DNA of 64,000 bases from Salinigranum marinum (GTDB lineage Archaea; Halobacteriota; Halobacteria; Halobacteriales; Haloferacaceae), in contig NZ_CP100461.1 of the NCBI RefSeq assembly GCF_024228675.1, positions 124,001-188,000 of the forward strand, read 5' to 3'. Of this stretch, positions 63,707 through 64,000 are shown piece after piece (the first letter of the stretch is position 1; every line of letters starts with the position of its first letter). A model generated the notes under the pieces. It had not been told where the DNA came from and did no database searches. It worked only from the letters and a program-made list of their open reading frames with translations. Both the position numbers and the translations under genes were made by a program.

Positions 63707-64000
63707 ATGCGGCTCCGGACGAAGTTCGCGGTCGTCTTCATCGTCGTGACACTCGTACTGAGTGGGTCGGTTCTCGCAGCCGTGGACTTCTACCGGCGCG
63801 ACGCGGTCGAGGAGTCCCGCGTGAACGTCGACGAGACAGCGACCCTGACGGCCGAGCAGATCGACGCATCGATCCGTGACAGACAGGACTACCTGGGACT
63901 CGTCGCGTCCCGGCCGGGCGCACGCCAGTTCGAGCAGCGCGGCCCGTTCCTCGACGCGTTGCTGGTGAACTCCCGGTTCTACGCCGCTCAGATCGTCGCC
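63707..64000 (+). CDS. Membrane sensor protein, 5' part only
   Basis: 98 codons, still open at the window edge. The N-terminus MRLRTKFAVVFIVVTLVLSGSVLAAVDFYRRDAVEE is an uncleaved signal anchor. An extracytoplasmic stretch follows that resembles the start of a Cache-type sensor domain (DETATLTAEQIDASIRDRQDYL). It could be a histidine kinase or a transducer; the downstream part is needed. It is divergent to the HalX response regulator, supporting a two-component pair. Confidence 0.65.
   Translation, partial: MRLRTKFAVVFIVVTLVLSGSVLAAVDFYRRDAVEESRVNVDETATLTAEQIDASIRDRQDYLGLVASRPGARQFEQRGPFLDALLVNSRFYAAQIVA

Overview
The window is haloarchaeal chromosome or megaplasmid DNA. It is GC-rich, with a strong C/G third-position bias and acidic proteins. 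It has Tat signals with archaeal lipoboxes, TATA-type promoters close to start codons, bat-type HTH and HalX regulators, amphi-Trp and DUF1616 proteins, and ISH3 and IS1341-type elements. It holds no rRNA, tRNA or CRISPR that I can see.

Layout. 0-5.6 kb: a PH-like membrane protein, an MFS transporter and an MgtC/DUF4010 membrane protein. 5.7-8.6 kb: an ISH3-family insertion sequence next to a 5'-truncated tnpB whose 3' end carries a run of perfect hairpins (candidate guide-RNA scaffold). 8.6-18 kb: a minus-strand glycerol-3-phosphate/sugar ABC operon (ugpB-ugpA-ugpE-ugpC-glpQ), a plus-strand zinc alcohol dehydrogenase and aldehyde dehydrogenase, and an IclR regulator. In this block ugpA and the IclR gene are frameshifted, so the locus looks partly inactivated.

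18.9-41.7 kb is a catabolic island: two cyclic amidohydrolases, an HPE/PCxxC deaminase, a polyamine-type ABC importer with its parts on both strands, a VOC protein, a class III aminotransferase, an asparaginase, a phosphotriesterase-family hydrolase, the ATP-dependent hydantoinase/oxoprolinase pair hyuB-hyuA, two RidA-family proteins, a cupin and an intact IclR regulator. The set suggests uptake and ring-opening of a cyclic amide, imide or ureide, followed by amide hydrolysis, imine clean-up and transamination. The substrate cannot be read from sequence. Inside the island, downstream of hyuA, lies a divergent group II chaperonin (thermosome) paralogue with altered nucleotide-site motifs. It is the most unusual gene of the window.

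42.7-48.2 kb: a histidine utilisation locus (bat-type regulator, hutU, a 50-residue ORF, hutI, hutH) without hutG in the expected place. 48.3-52.4 kb: two overlapping beta-propeller genes, the second fusing an extracytoplasmic propeller and membrane helices to a cytoplasmic kinase-like domain that has lost the catalytic loop. 53-56.7 kb: a GT2 glycosyltransferase, a DUF1616 protein and a sugar-nucleotide epimerase. 56.8-61.2 kb: a MoxR ATPase facing a DUF58 operon. 61.3-64 kb: an amphi-Trp protein, an alpha/beta hydrolase, a HalX-type response regulator and the 5' end of a divergent sensor-like gene running off the window.

All family names rest on reading motifs by eye; no database search was run.
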